Source: Clostridiales bacterium (GTDB lineage: Bacteria; Bacillota; Clostridia; Christensenellales; Aristaeellaceae). Taken from it: 64,000 nt of DNA. The notes under the pieces are model-generated. The model had not been told where the DNA came from. It saw nothing but the letters and a program-made list of their open reading frames with translations, and made no database searches. Of this stretch, positions 47,928 through 56,745 are shown in pieces (position 1 is the first letter of the stretch; the number at the start of each line of letters is the position of its first letter). The position numbers and the translations under genes are program-made. The stretch spans positions 18,495-82,494 of the forward strand of contig SFHK01000002.1 of NCBI GenBank assembly GCA_004556395.1. The letters run 5' to 3'.

Positions 47928-48506
47928 TTGCAGAGTCATTTTTACGCGTACATGGCGCGCATGAAGCTGATCAAGCGCTGGGGGCTTCGGCGCAGCACGA
48001 TTCAGGAAAACGATCAGGAGCATTCGCATCTGGTTTCGATGATCGCCCACGCGCTTGCGCTGATTAAAAACACGCGCTACGGCGGCAATGTGGATCCGGG
48101 TCGCGTGACGCTGCTGGCGGTGTATCACGAGGCGCCGGAGGTGATTACCGGCGATATGGCCACGCCCATCAAGTATTTTAACCCGGGCATCAAAACGGCG
48201 TACAAGGAAATCGAGCGCATCGCCGCCGAGAAGCTGTTCGGCTATCTGCCCGAGGATATCCGGGAGGAATACAGATGGCTGCTGTTTCCGGACGAGGAAA
48301 GCGAGGAATGGAAGCTGGTCAAGGCGGCCGACCGGATCAGCGCGTATGTAAAGTGCGTCGAGGAAGCCGGATTTGGAAACGGGGAGTTTACCGCCGCGCG
48401 GGAGAATATCCGCATCAGCATCCGGGAGATGAACATGCCGGAGGCGGAGGACTTCATGCGCGAATTCGCGCCCAGCTTCAGCCTGTCGCTCGACGCGCTG
48501 AACTGA
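47928..48506 (+). CDS. HD-domain 5'-deoxynucleotidase, YfbR-like
   Basis: The 192-residue protein starts with a TTG at 47928 behind GGCGGAGGGGAGTCC. It has the HD-phosphohydrolase pattern HSHLVSMIAHALALI, then AVYHEAPEVITGDMATPIKY, as in YfbR-type 5'-deoxyribonucleotidases. These dephosphorylate dNMPs in the cytoplasm using a metal. A TATAAT lies at 47863-47868. It is followed by an aldolase-type gene 17 bases later. Confidence 0.85.
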   Translation: MQSHFYAYMARMKLIKRWGLRRSTIQENDQEHSHLVSMIAHALALIKNTRYGGNVDPGRVTLLAVYHEAPEVITGDMATPIKYFNPGIKTAYKEIERIAAEKLFGYLPEDIREEYRWLLFPDEESEEWKLVKAADRISAYVKCVEEAGFGNGEFTAARENIRISIREMNMPEAEDFMREFAPSFSLSLDALN

Positions 48507-48523
48507 CGAAGGGAGGAAAGCCG

Positions 48524-49222
48524 ATGTTTGAGGAACTGAGAGAGAGAGCCTTCCGCGCCAACATGGAGCTGTGGAAGCGCGGCGTGGTGATCTATACGTG
48601 GGGCAACGTGTCCGAGGCCGACCGGGCGGCGGGCGTGTTCGCCATCAAGCCGAGCGGCGTGCCGTATGAAAGCCTGAGGGCGGAGGACATCGTGATCGTG
48701 TCCATCGCGGACGGAAGCCGGGTGGACGGTGAACTGAACCCTTCCAGCGACACGCCCACGCACGCGGCGCTGTACCGCGCGTTTCCGGAGATCGGCGGCG
48801 TCACGCACACGCATTCGCCGTTCGCCACGGCGTGGGCGCAGGCGGGGAAGAACATCCCGTGCCTTGGAACCACGCACGCGGACGCGTTTCGGGGCGACAT
48901 ACCGGTCACGAGATATGTGACAAGGGAAGAAGCCGAGCGCGCCTACGAAGCGGAAACGGCCGCGGCGATTGAGGAAGCGTTTTCCGGCCGGAATCCCATG
49001 CACACGCCGGGCGTGCTGGTGCGCGGCCACGGGCCGCTCACATGGGGCGAGAACGCGGAGAAGTCGGTGTACAACGCCGTTGTTTTGGAGGAAATCGCTA
49101 AAATCGCGCAGACGACTTACGCCATAAATCCGCAGACGCCGGTGCTTCCCGCGGCGCTTCAGGACAAGCATTTCTTCCGGAAACACGGCCCAAATGCGTA
49201 CTATGGGCAGCGAAAGCGCTGA
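48524..49222 (+). CDS. araD: L-ribulose-5-phosphate 4-epimerase (class II aldolase family)
   Basis: The 232-residue protein matches the class II aldolase/epimerase family. TWGNVSEADRAAGVFAIKPS and GELNPSSDTPTHAALYRAFP are followed by the zinc-binding THTHSPFATAWAQ, and VLVRGHGPLTWG carries the further His. TTHADAF and PSGVPYES match AraD. It should interconvert L-ribulose-5-phosphate and D-xylulose-5-phosphate. It is not in an arabinose operon here and follows a nucleotidase gene. The ATG at 48524 has GGGAGGAAAGCCG upstream. The araD name is likely but not certain within the family. Confidence 0.85.
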   Translation: MFEELRERAFRANMELWKRGVVIYTWGNVSEADRAAGVFAIKPSGVPYESLRAEDIVIVSIADGSRVDGELNPSSDTPTHAALYRAFPEIGGVTHTHSPFATAWAQAGKNIPCLGTTHADAFRGDIPVTRYVTREEAERAYEAETAAAIEEAFSGRNPMHTPGVLVRGHGPLTWGENAEKSVYNAVVLEEIAKIAQTTYAINPQTPVLPAALQDKHFFRKHGPNAYYGQRKR

Positions 49223-49401
49223 CATTTCGCCGCGTGAGGGCGGACGAAGATGGATATGGGGTCTATGTTATTGCGACAAAAACTCTTTTACATCTTTGTT
49301 ATTTTCGACAGTGGCTTTTTATTTTCAATTCTGATATAATTCTTGCATGAGGCGGGCAAGACCGCAACATTCGCGCCCTTATTATAAAGGAGGTTACATT
49401 C

Positions 49402-50523
49402 ATGGCAAGCGTATCTCTGAAAAATATCTACAAGGTTTATACCGGTGGCGTCACGGCCGTAAGCGATTTCTGCCTGGACATCGAGGACAAGGAATTTATC
49501 GTTCTGGTTGGTCCGTCTGGCTGCGGTAAGTCCACGACGCTGCGCATGGTCGCTGGTCTGGAAGAAATTTCCGACGGTGAGCTTTATATCGGCGACAAGC
49601 TTGTCAATGATGTTGCCCCCAAGGATCGCGATATCGCCATGGTTTTCCAGAACTACGCGCTGTATCCGCACATGACCGTGTATGATAACATGGCGTTCGG
49701 CCTGAAGCTGCGCAAGACCCCCAAGGCTCAGATCGACAAGCGCGTCAAGGAAGCCGCCCGCATCCTCGACATTGAACACCTCCTTAACCGTAAGCCGAAG
49801 GCTCTGTCCGGCGGTCAGCGTCAGCGCGTTGCTCTGGGCCGTGCCATCGTTCGTGAGCCCAAGGTCTTCCTGATGGACGAACCTCTGTCCAACCTGGATG
49901 CCAAGCTGCGCGTTCAGATGAGAACCGAAATCACCAAGCTGCACCAGAAGCTGCAGACCACCTTCATCTACGTTACCCACGACCAGACCGAGGCCATGAC
50001 GATGGGCTCCCGCATCGTGGTTATGAAGGACGGCTTCATCCAGCAGGTTGACACCCCCCAGAACCTGTACGACTATCCGACGAACCTGTTCGTCGCCGGA
50101 TTCATCGGCTCCCCGCAGATGAACTTCTTCAACGCCAAGCTCGAGAAGATCGACGGCAAGGTGTACGCGACGTTCGGCGAGAACAAGATCCTCGTGCCCG
50201 CCGAGAAGCTGCAGAAGTTCGTTTCCGACGAGTGCATCGGCAAGGAAGTCTATCTGGGCATCCGTCCCGAGAACATCAACGACGCGCCCGAGTTCGTGGC
50301 CAAGAACCCCGACTCCTCCATCAAGGTGCACGTTGAGGTCGTCGAGCTGATGGGCTCCGAAACCTACCTGTATCTCTCCACCTCCGGCAAGGAAGGCAAC
50401 ATCGTTGCCCGCGTCGACCCGCGCAGCAAGAGCCGCACGAACGACGACATCACCGTCGCGTTCGACACCAGCCGCCTGCACTTCTTCGACAGAGATACCG
50501 AGACCACGCTGCTCACCCGCTAA
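49402..50523 (+). CDS. Sugar ABC transporter ATP-binding protein (MsmX/UgpC type)
   Basis: The 373-residue protein has Walker A VGPSGCGKSTTLRMVAGLE, then MVFQNYALYPHMTVYDNMAF, the signature LSGGQRQRVALGRAIVREPK and Walker B VFLMDEPLSNLD. A C-terminal OB/MalK-like regulatory domain includes PQNLYDYPTNLFVAGFIGSP. In Firmicutes one such stand-alone ATPase powers several sugar importers. No permease or binding-protein gene lies beside it, which fits. Codons are shifted to GGT, GTT, CGT and GCT compared with the neighbours, suggesting strong expression. An extended TGATATAAT -10 at 49332-49340 precedes a 60-base leader. Confidence 0.93.
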   Translation: MASVSLKNIYKVYTGGVTAVSDFCLDIEDKEFIVLVGPSGCGKSTTLRMVAGLEEISDGELYIGDKLVNDVAPKDRDIAMVFQNYALYPHMTVYDNMAFGLKLRKTPKAQIDKRVKEAARILDIEHLLNRKPKALSGGQRQRVALGRAIVREPKVFLMDEPLSNLDAKLRVQMRTEITKLHQKLQTTFIYVTHDQTEAMTMGSRIVVMKDGFIQQVDTPQNLYDYPTNLFVAGFIGSPQMNFFNAKLEKIDGKVYATFGENKILVPAEKLQKFVSDECIGKEVYLGIRPENINDAPEFVAKNPDSSIKVHVEVVELMGSETYLYLSTSGKEGNIVARVDPRSKSRTNDDITVAFDTSRLHFFDRDTETTLLTR

Positions 50524-50563
50524 TTCGTTCAGAATTTCGCGCGTAGCGTAAGATATTGGTTAA

Positions 50564-50678
50564 AACCGCCGCAAACGCGATTCGGCATATTGCCAAATCC
50601 GGTTGCGGCGGTTATAATTTGTTCGTGTTAAACGGAAACGGCGGCAAAACTGAATTTTGATTGAAAACCGCCGTTTTT
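50564..50678 (+). terminator. Two terminator hairpins after the MsmX-type gene
   Basis: AACCGCCGCAA (50564-50574) pairs with TTGCGGCGGTT (50603-50613). AAACGGCGG (50636-50644) pairs with CCGCCGTTT (50668-50676), followed by a run of T's. The second is a strong intrinsic terminator. Confidence 0.85.
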
Positions 50679-50733
50679 ACAGCAGCTTGAACAAACAAAT
50701 TCGGACGCGACAGCGCCGGGGGAGGATGAAACC

Positions 50734-51807
50734 ATGTATCTTGACCATCGTGTGTTGGCGAAAATCTCACAAATTCTTTCTCAAATGACAATGCAGGTGA
50801 TCCTGTTTGATTCGAACGGCCAGGTTCTGTGGCCGGAGGACAACCACAAGGAGCTGACGCTGCCTGAGGCGCTGCTCAAGAATCCGACGGAACCGCTGGT
50901 GTACGGCGGCTTTACGCTGATTGGAACCGAGGACGAGCAGCCGCTGTTCATCTGCCTGTCCGGCGATAACGCCGATGTGAAGAGCTGCGCCGTTTTGTGC
51001 GCGGAGCTGATCAACACGCTGATGCGCATGGATATGGGGCAGGCGTCAGTCGAGCAGAGCATGCGCAGCATTCTTCGCGGCGAAGCCGAAGCCGCCGAGC
51101 TGGAAGCGATTGCCTCCGAGCACAACCTGCCGATGGAGCAGGATCGCTGCGTGATGTATTTCCACTTCGCCGAGCTGGATTCCGAGGCGGCGCTGAACAT
51201 TCTGAAGAACGTCGTGGACGAGAACAGCACCGACATCATCACCGAGGTGGGCCGCCACGCCGTGGCGCTGGTCAAAACGGTGGACGAGCGGTTTGAGTTT
51301 GCCGACATGGAGCAGCTGGCTGCCGCGATTGAGAACACGTTTGTGAGCGAAACCAGCCATCCGGCGCTGATCGGCATCGGAGACGTGCGCTCGAAGCTGA
51401 CGCAGCTGAGCGAATCCTATGAGGAAGCGCGCGCCGCCATCAACGTGGGTCGCATGTATCATCCGAAGCAGCAGATCTTCGTGTATCGCAAGATGCTGAT
51501 CGAGCGCTTCCTCGCCAAGGTGCCGGAGGACACGAGCCAGGAATTCCACCAGATGATGTTCAACCGCAAGACCGCGCGGCTGTTCAACGACGAAATGATT
51601 CACACCATTGAAAAGTTCTTCGAGAACAGCCTGAACCTTTCCGAGACGTCGAGACAGCTGTACATTCACAGAAACACGCTGGTGTACCGTCTGGACAAGG
51701 TGCAGCGAATCATCGGGCTCGATCTGCGCGCGTTTGACGACGCGGTGACCTTCAAGCTGATGATGCTGCTGGGCAAGAACAACGCCGACCGAAAAGGCAA
51801 GGTGTAA
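50734..51807 (+). CDS. PucR/CdaR-type transcriptional regulator
   Basis: The 357-residue protein ends with the PucR-family helix-turn-helix (SLNLSETSRQLYIHRNTLVY, RLDKVQRIIGLDLR). The central part has GVGDVRSKLTQLSESYEEA-like GGDEF-remnant features (GIGDVRSKLTQLSESYEEAR). The N-terminal 120 residues are a small sensor-like domain. CdaR-type proteins regulate carbohydrate-acid uptake. The ligand and target are unknown. It is followed 16 bases later by the S41 peptidase. An AGCGCCGGGGGAGGATG stretch precedes the ATG. Confidence 0.82.
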   Translation: MYLDHRVLAKISQILSQMTMQVILFDSNGQVLWPEDNHKELTLPEALLKNPTEPLVYGGFTLIGTEDEQPLFICLSGDNADVKSCAVLCAELINTLMRMDMGQASVEQSMRSILRGEAEAAELEAIASEHNLPMEQDRCVMYFHFAELDSEAALNILKNVVDENSTDIITEVGRHAVALVKTVDERFEFADMEQLAAAIENTFVSETSHPALIGIGDVRSKLTQLSESYEEARAAINVGRMYHPKQQIFVYRKMLIERFLAKVPEDTSQEFHQMMFNRKTARLFNDEMIHTIEKFFENSLNLSETSRQLYIHRNTLVYRLDKVQRIIGLDLRAFDDAVTFKLMMLLGKNNADRKGKV

Positions 51808-51823
51808 GCTGAGGAGAAACGAA

Positions 51824-53062
51824 ATGACGAAAATCTCCCGGAAAACTCTGGCGATTGTGGCGGCCATATGCGCCGTGTTCGCGGTGGCGTCGGTCAGCGT
51901 CAGTCTGACGATGGCGCTGCAGAACGCCAGCGCCGGTGTGGAATCGCCCCTGCATGTGACCACGCAGGAGGAATACGAAACGGCGCAGCGCTACGCGCGG
52001 CTGGAAGAGGTCTACCAGCGCCTGATGGGCGAGTATTACAAGGAGCTGGACTCCGACACGCTGGTGCAGGGCGCGATTGACGGCATGATGGAAAGCGTCG
52101 GCGACCCATACACGTTCTATTACACGCCGGAGGATCTCGCCAAGATGTACGAGGATCACAACGGCCAGTACTGCGGCGTGGGCATGCTGGTTTCCTCTGA
52201 CAAGCAGGGGCGGCTGGTCGTGCTGCGCGTGTTCAAGAACAGCCCGGCGCAGACAGCGGGGCTTCTGCCCGGCGACGTGATCCTGTCCGCGGACGGCGAG
52301 GCGGTTTCCGCCGAAACGACGGAAGCCATGAACATGGCAACCGCGCGCATCAAGGGCGAGGCGGGCACGTATGTAAAGCTGAGCATTCTGCGCAAGGGGC
52401 GGACGCTGGAGCTGAACATCGAGCGCAACAACGTCAGCGTCAACCGCGTGGAATACCAGATTCTCGACGGCAACGTGGGCTATCTCGTGCTGTATGAGTT
52501 CTTCGGCGACGCGGTGTCCGGCGTGCGCGAGGCGCTGAACGCGTTCGAGGAAGCGGGCGTGCGCGGCGTCATCTTCGACGTGCGCTCCAACACCGGCGGC
52601 CAGCTGGACATTTGTCTGGATATTTGCGATATGGTGCTGCCGGAAGGCCTGATCGTGTACACCGAGGATCGAAACGGCCGCCGCGAAAACTACTATTCCA
52701 ACGCCGACCGGTGCGAAATTCCCATGGTGGTACTGGTGAACGAGATGTCCGCCAGCGCGTCCGAGATTTTCGCGGCGTCGATTCAGGATTACGGCGTGGC
52801 GAAGATCGTCGGCACGAAGACGTTCGGAAAGGGCATCGTGCAGACCCAGTACGAGTTCCCGTCCGACGGCGCGGGCATGCAGCTGACGACCTCCCGGTAT
52901 TTCACGCCCAAGGGGCGTTCGATCCACGGGGAAGGCGTAACGCCGGATGTGGTTGTGGAGATGAACGACAGCTACGACGCGTCGATCTACGCGCCCGATA
53001 TGAACAACGATAACCAGCTGAAGACCGCGTATGACGTGCTTCTGAAGGAAATCGGAGCCTGA
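51824..53062 (+). CDS. S41 family carboxyl-terminal processing peptidase (CtpA-like)
   Basis: The 412-residue protein has an N-terminal membrane anchor (LAIVAAICAVFAVASVSVSL). A PDZ domain follows with GVGMLVSSDKQGRLVVLRVF and NSPAQTAGLLPGDVI, then the S41 protease domain with the catalytic serine in NEMSASASEIFAASIQDYG and the Lys in FGKGIVQTQYEF. Such proteases process cell-envelope or signalling proteins outside the membrane. It follows the PucR-type gene closely and ends at a terminator. Confidence 0.93.
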   Translation: MTKISRKTLAIVAAICAVFAVASVSVSLTMALQNASAGVESPLHVTTQEEYETAQRYARLEEVYQRLMGEYYKELDSDTLVQGAIDGMMESVGDPYTFYYTPEDLAKMYEDHNGQYCGVGMLVSSDKQGRLVVLRVFKNSPAQTAGLLPGDVILSADGEAVSAETTEAMNMATARIKGEAGTYVKLSILRKGRTLELNIERNNVSVNRVEYQILDGNVGYLVLYEFFGDAVSGVREALNAFEEAGVRGVIFDVRSNTGGQLDICLDICDMVLPEGLIVYTEDRNGRRENYYSNADRCEIPMVVLVNEMSASASEIFAASIQDYGVAKIVGTKTFGKGIVQTQYEFPSDGAGMQLTTSRYFTPKGRSIHGEGVTPDVVVEMNDSYDASIYAPDMNNDNQLKTAYDVLLKEIGA

Positions 53063-53083
53063 TTCCCGGTCGACCCAAACGAA

Positions 53084-53126
53084 AGCCGCCGCCTTTTCAA
53101 GATTTGAGAGGACGGCGGCTTTTCTG
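53084..53126. terminator. Bidirectional terminator after the S41 peptidase gene
   Basis: AAAGCCGCCG (53084-53093) pairs with CGGCGGCTTT (53115-53124). It lies between convergent genes and has T runs on both strands. Confidence 0.88.
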
Positions 53127-53138
53127 TTGGAACGGAGA

Positions 53139-54281
53139 TCATCCTTTCCGGGCGATTTCATCCACGGCGCGGACGAGAGTTTCGATGTCCTCGGCGGTGT
53201 TGAACGCGCCGATGCTGGCGCGGACACAGCCGCGGGAGAGGGTGCCGAGGAAGCGATGGGCTTCCGGAGCGCAATGCAGGCCGCCGCGCACGCAGATTTC
53301 GCGGTCGCCGAGCGTCTGCGCGACGCGGGCGGAGGACAGGTCGCCGACGTTGAAGCTCACAATGCCGGTGCGGCGGCGCGCGTCGCCCGGGGAGTAAACG
53401 GTAACGCCGGGGATCGCGCGCAGCGACTGATACAGCGCCTGCGACAGAAGGTGCACGCGCTCGGCAATCGCGGCCGCGTTTTCGCGAACGTATTGCGCGC
53501 CGGTGCCAAGCCCCTCGATTCCGGGCAGATTCAGCGTGCCGGCTTCGTATCGTTCCGGCAGCTCCTCCGGCTGCACGAGAAGTTCGGAGGAGCTGCCGGT
53601 GCCGCCCTCGCGCAGCGTTTCCAGCCGCAGTCCCGGCGCAAGGTAAAGCCCGCCTGTGCCCTGCGGGCCCAGCAGCGCCTTATGGCCGGGAAACGCGTAC
53701 AGGTCGCAGCCGAGGGATTCGACGTTCACGGGAAGCTCGCCGAGCGCCTGCGCGCCGTCGATCAGTGACAGGATACCGTTGGCGCGGGCGACGCGGACGA
53801 CCTCGCGAACCGGCTGAATCGCGCCGGTGACGTTGGAGGCGTGCGTGAGAATCAGAAGGCGCGTGTTCGGGCGAATCGCGGCGGCGTAGCGCGCCGGGTC
53901 GAGGAAGCCGTCCGGCTGCGGGGACAGGATGGTGGTTTCCACGCCGCCGGAGGCTTCCAGCGTCTTGATCACGCGAAGCACGGAATTGTGTTCCAGCGCG
54001 CTGGCGATTACGTGGTCGCCGGGGCGCAGAATGCCCTTGATCGCCAGATTCAGCGCGTCGGTACAGTTGAAGGTGAACAGGATCGAAAACGGATCCTGCG
54101 CGCCGAGCAGCCCGGCCAGTGTTTCGCGGGCGTTCAGCACGGCTTCGGCGGCGCGCAGCGCGCGGGGATGGCCGGAGCGTCCCGGGTTGGCGTTGTCCTC
54201 CGTCAGAGCCCGGCGCACGGCGTCGAGCACCGCGGGCGGCTTGGGATGACTGGTGGCAGCGTTGTCCAGATAGGTTTCCAA
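53139..54281 (-). CDS. Cysteine desulfurase-like class V aminotransferase
   Basis: The 380-residue PLP enzyme begins METYLDNAATSHPKPPAVLD, with TFNCTDALNLAIKGILRPGD and HVIASALEHNSVLRV. The PLP lysine region is LYAFPGHKALLGPQGTGGLY, and the C-terminal conserved cysteine is in REICVRGGLHCAPEA. It resembles the selenocysteine-lyase/cysteine-desulfurase branch whose genes often neighbour DUF3343. DUF3343 is divergent from it here, 90 bases away. It probably mobilises sulfur or selenium. Confidence 0.85.
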   Translation of the reverse strand: METYLDNAATSHPKPPAVLDAVRRALTEDNANPGRSGHPRALRAAEAVLNARETLAGLLGAQDPFSILFTFNCTDALNLAIKGILRPGDHVIASALEHNSVLRVIKTLEASGGVETTILSPQPDGFLDPARYAAAIRPNTRLLILTHASNVTGAIQPVREVVRVARANGILSLIDGAQALGELPVNVESLGCDLYAFPGHKALLGPQGTGGLYLAPGLRLETLREGGTGSSSELLVQPEELPERYEAGTLNLPGIEGLGTGAQYVRENAAAIAERVHLLSQALYQSLRAIPGVTVYSPGDARRRTGIVSFNVGDLSSARVAQTLGDREICVRGGLHCAPEAHRFLGTLSRGCVRASIGAFNTAEDIETLVRAVDEIARKG

Positions 54282-54371
54282 AACGCGTCCTCCTTTGCTT
54301 CACGCCGCGCCGCGGGCGTGCGTACTATGGAATACCGGCCGTCCGCGGTCGGTATGAAGGGAGGCGGCCAG

Positions 54372-54650
54372 ATGGGAGACAGCTTCGGCATTGCGGCGTA
54401 CCGCTCCCGACAGCAGGTCATGCGCTTAAACGATATGCTGCGGCGCGAGGGAATAGCAGGCACCGTTGTATCCACGCCGCGCGAAATTTCAGCGGGGTGC
54501 GGCCTTTCGGTGCGATTTGAGCTGAACGATCTGAGCGCGGTTCGGCGCGTGGTCGCGCGCGCCGGTTCGGCGAACCTGATCGGTCTGTATGCGTATTCGC
54601 CCGCGTCCGCGGCGGGTTCGCGGCTTCGCGCGCTGTCAATGAGGGATTAA
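54372..54650 (+). CDS. DUF3343 protein (putative Se/S carrier)
   Basis: The 92-residue protein starts at the ATG at 54372 behind GGGAGGCGGCCAG. It has the DUF3343 pattern SFGIAAYRSRQQVMRLNDML followed by GIAGTVVSTPREISAGCGLS, with the conserved cysteine (AGCGLS). The family is annotated as a putative Se/S carrier. The divergent cysteine-desulfurase gene supports a sulfur- or selenium-handling role. The C-terminal 40 residues are Ala/Arg-rich. Confidence 0.75.
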   Translation: MGDSFGIAAYRSRQQVMRLNDMLRREGIAGTVVSTPREISAGCGLSVRFELNDLSAVRRVVARAGSANLIGLYAYSPASAAGSRLRALSMRD

Positions 54651-54688
54651 TTTACAAACCGTATGTATCGGAAACGCAAAAAGAAGTG

Positions 54689-54781
54689 TATAATAAAAGC
54701 GGTGTGGTTTGCACCCGGAGAAATCTGCGAGAGGGCAGCCGCCCTCTCGACTTTCGATGCCGAACCACCGGAGGGATACCA
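54689..54781 (+). promoter_or_regulatory. Structured leader of nth
   Basis: A TATAAT at 54689-54694 is followed by an 80-base leader. A 9-bp hairpin, CGAGAGGGC with GCCCTCTCG (54728-54749), is enclosed by TGGTTTGCA (54705-54713) pairing with TGCCGAACCA (54758-54767). No known riboswitch is recognised. Confidence 0.5.
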
Positions 54782-55408
54782 ATGACGAAAGAAAAAGCCG
54801 TAAAGGTGCTTGAGGAATTGACTCGGCTGTACCCGGAGGCGCGGGCGGAGCTTCATTTTTCAAATCCGTTTGAAACGCTGATCGCCACGATTCTCTCCGC
54901 ACAGTGCACGGACAGGCGCGTGAACATGGTCACGGAGACGCTGTTTCGGGATTATCCGAACGCCGCCGCGCTGGGCGCGCTCACGCAGCCGCAGCTGGAA
55001 GCGCGCATCAAGGAATGCGGGCTGTATCGCATGAAGGCCGCGAACATTCTGGCGGCCTGTCATGAGCTGACGGAGAAGTACGGCGGGCAGGTGCCGAACA
55101 CGCGGGAGGCGCTGATGGCGCTGCCGGGCGTCGGCCAGAAAACGGCGGGCGTCGTGCTGATGGCGGCGTTCGGGGACGATCAGATTCCCGTGGACACGCA
55201 TGTGTTCCGGCTGGCGAATCGCATCGGCCTTGCCTGCGCCGACACGCCGGAAAAGGTGGAAAAGCAGCTTCGGGAAATCATTCCCGAGGGGGAGCGTGCG
55301 CACGCGCATCATTTGCTCATCTGGCACGGGCGGCGCTGCTGCTCCGCGCGAAAGCCGGCCTGCGAGCGGTGCCCGCTGAACGACGGGCTTTGCGAAAAGA
55401 AGATATAG
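54782..55408 (+). CDS. nth: Endonuclease III
   Basis: The 208-residue protein has the helix-hairpin-helix MALPGVGQKTAGVVLMAAFG with the catalytic Lys, and the catalytic Asp in VDTHVFRLANRIGL. The C-terminal [4Fe-4S] cluster has cysteines CCSARKPACERCPLNDGLC. It excises oxidised pyrimidines from DNA. The ATG at 54782 follows CCGGAGGGATACCA. Length is normal. Confidence 0.97.
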   Translation: MTKEKAVKVLEELTRLYPEARAELHFSNPFETLIATILSAQCTDRRVNMVTETLFRDYPNAAALGALTQPQLEARIKECGLYRMKAANILAACHELTEKYGGQVPNTREALMALPGVGQKTAGVVLMAAFGDDQIPVDTHVFRLANRIGLACADTPEKVEKQLREIIPEGERAHAHHLLIWHGRRCCSARKPACERCPLNDGLCEKKI

Positions 55409-55461
55409 GGCGTCGCCGCACAATCCGGCGCTGCCATAAGAACCGAAGGAGACTGATAAAC

Positions 55462-56727
55462 ATGCCCCTTTTTGTGGATAAGGTAAACATCCGTGCGCAG
55501 GCGGGGAACGGAGGAAACGGCTGCGTGTCGTTCCACCGGGAGAAGTTCGTGCAGGCGGGCGGGCCCGACGGCGGCGACGGCGGCCGGGGCGGCGACGTGA
55601 TTCTGGTCGCCAGCAAGCGGCTGCACACGCTGATGGACTTCCGCTACAAGCGCTCGTTTGCCGCGGGCAACGGTGCGGACGGCTCCGGCTCACGCCGAAC
55701 CGGTACGCGCGGAGAGAACGTCACGATCGAGGTGCCGCGCGGAACCGTGGTGCGTGACGCGGACACCGGCCGAATCCTTGCCGACATGACGGAGACGGAC
55801 AAGCCGCGCGTGCTGCTTCGCGGCGGAAACGGCGGCTACGGCAACCAGCATTTCGCCACGCCCACGCGGCAGGCGCCGAACTATGCCAAGCCCGGCGAGC
55901 GGGGAAGGAGCCTGAATCTGGTGCTGGAGCTCAAGTCCATCGCCGATCTGGGGCTGGTTGGCTTCCCGAACGTGGGCAAGTCCACGATTCTGTCGGTGGT
56001 CACGTCTGCAAAGCCGAAGATTGCCAACTACCACTTCACGACGCTTCAGCCCAATCTGGGCATCGTGGAGCAGGACGGCTTCAGCTTTATCATGGCGGAC
56101 ATTCCCGGTATCGTGGAGGGCGCGAGCGACGGCGTGGGTCTGGGCTTTGACTTCCTCCGGCACATCGAGCGCACGCGCATGCTGCTGCACGTGATCGACA
56201 TTTCCGGCTCGGAGGATCGCGACCCGCTGGACGACTACGACGCGATCATGAAGGAGTTGGAGGCCTACGGCGACCTGAAGAACAAGCCGATGTTTATCGC
56301 GGCCAACAAGATCGATCTGCCCGGCGCGGAGGAAAACCTCGAACGCCTGCGCGAGAAGCTGAAGGGCGAGAACATTCCGATTTATCCGGTTTCGGCGGCG
56401 ACGCGGCAGGGCTTCACGCCGCTGATGCGCGCGCTGGCGGCCCGTATTCGCGAGCTGCCCGAGCCGGAGCGCTTTGAGGAAGAGGAGCTTGAGGAAGAGA
56501 AGACGGAGCGCAGCTTCCAGATTGCGCAGCGCGCCGGCGCTTACGAGGTGACCGGCACGGCGGTGACGGAGCTGGTGCGCTCGGTAAACTTCGGCGACGA
56601 GGATTCGCTGCAATACTTCCACAGGTCGCTCAGAAAGCTGGGCATCATCGACGCGCTGCGCCGGGCGGGCGCGGGCGAAGGCGATACCGTGCGCATCGAG
56701 GGCATGGAATTCGAGTTTATGGAATAA
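55462..56727 (+). CDS. obgE: GTPase ObgE
   Basis: The protein has about 421 residues from the ATG at 55462 (GAAGGAGACTGATAAAC upstream). The glycine-rich Obg fold has VNIRAQAGNGGNGCVSFHRE and GGPDGGDGGRGGDVILVA. The G domain has GFPNVGKSTILSVVT (G1), DIPGIVEGASDGVGLG (G3) and AANKID (G4). A C-terminal OCT domain ends the protein (FHRSLRKLGIIDALRRAGAG). Obg acts in ribosome assembly and stress/sporulation signalling. It follows nth and precedes yhbY with short gaps, forming one operon. Confidence 0.97.
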   Translation: MPLFVDKVNIRAQAGNGGNGCVSFHREKFVQAGGPDGGDGGRGGDVILVASKRLHTLMDFRYKRSFAAGNGADGSGSRRTGTRGENVTIEVPRGTVVRDADTGRILADMTETDKPRVLLRGGNGGYGNQHFATPTRQAPNYAKPGERGRSLNLVLELKSIADLGLVGFPNVGKSTILSVVTSAKPKIANYHFTTLQPNLGIVEQDGFSFIMADIPGIVEGASDGVGLGFDFLRHIERTRMLLHVIDISGSEDRDPLDDYDAIMKELEAYGDLKNKPMFIAANKIDLPGAEENLERLREKLKGENIPIYPVSAATRQGFTPLMRALAARIRELPEPERFEEEELEEEKTERSFQIAQRAGAYEVTGTAVTELVRSVNFGDEDSLQYFHRSLRKLGIIDALRRAGAGEGDTVRIEGMEFEFME

Positions 56728-56745
56728 AATCGGAGGAATACGAAT

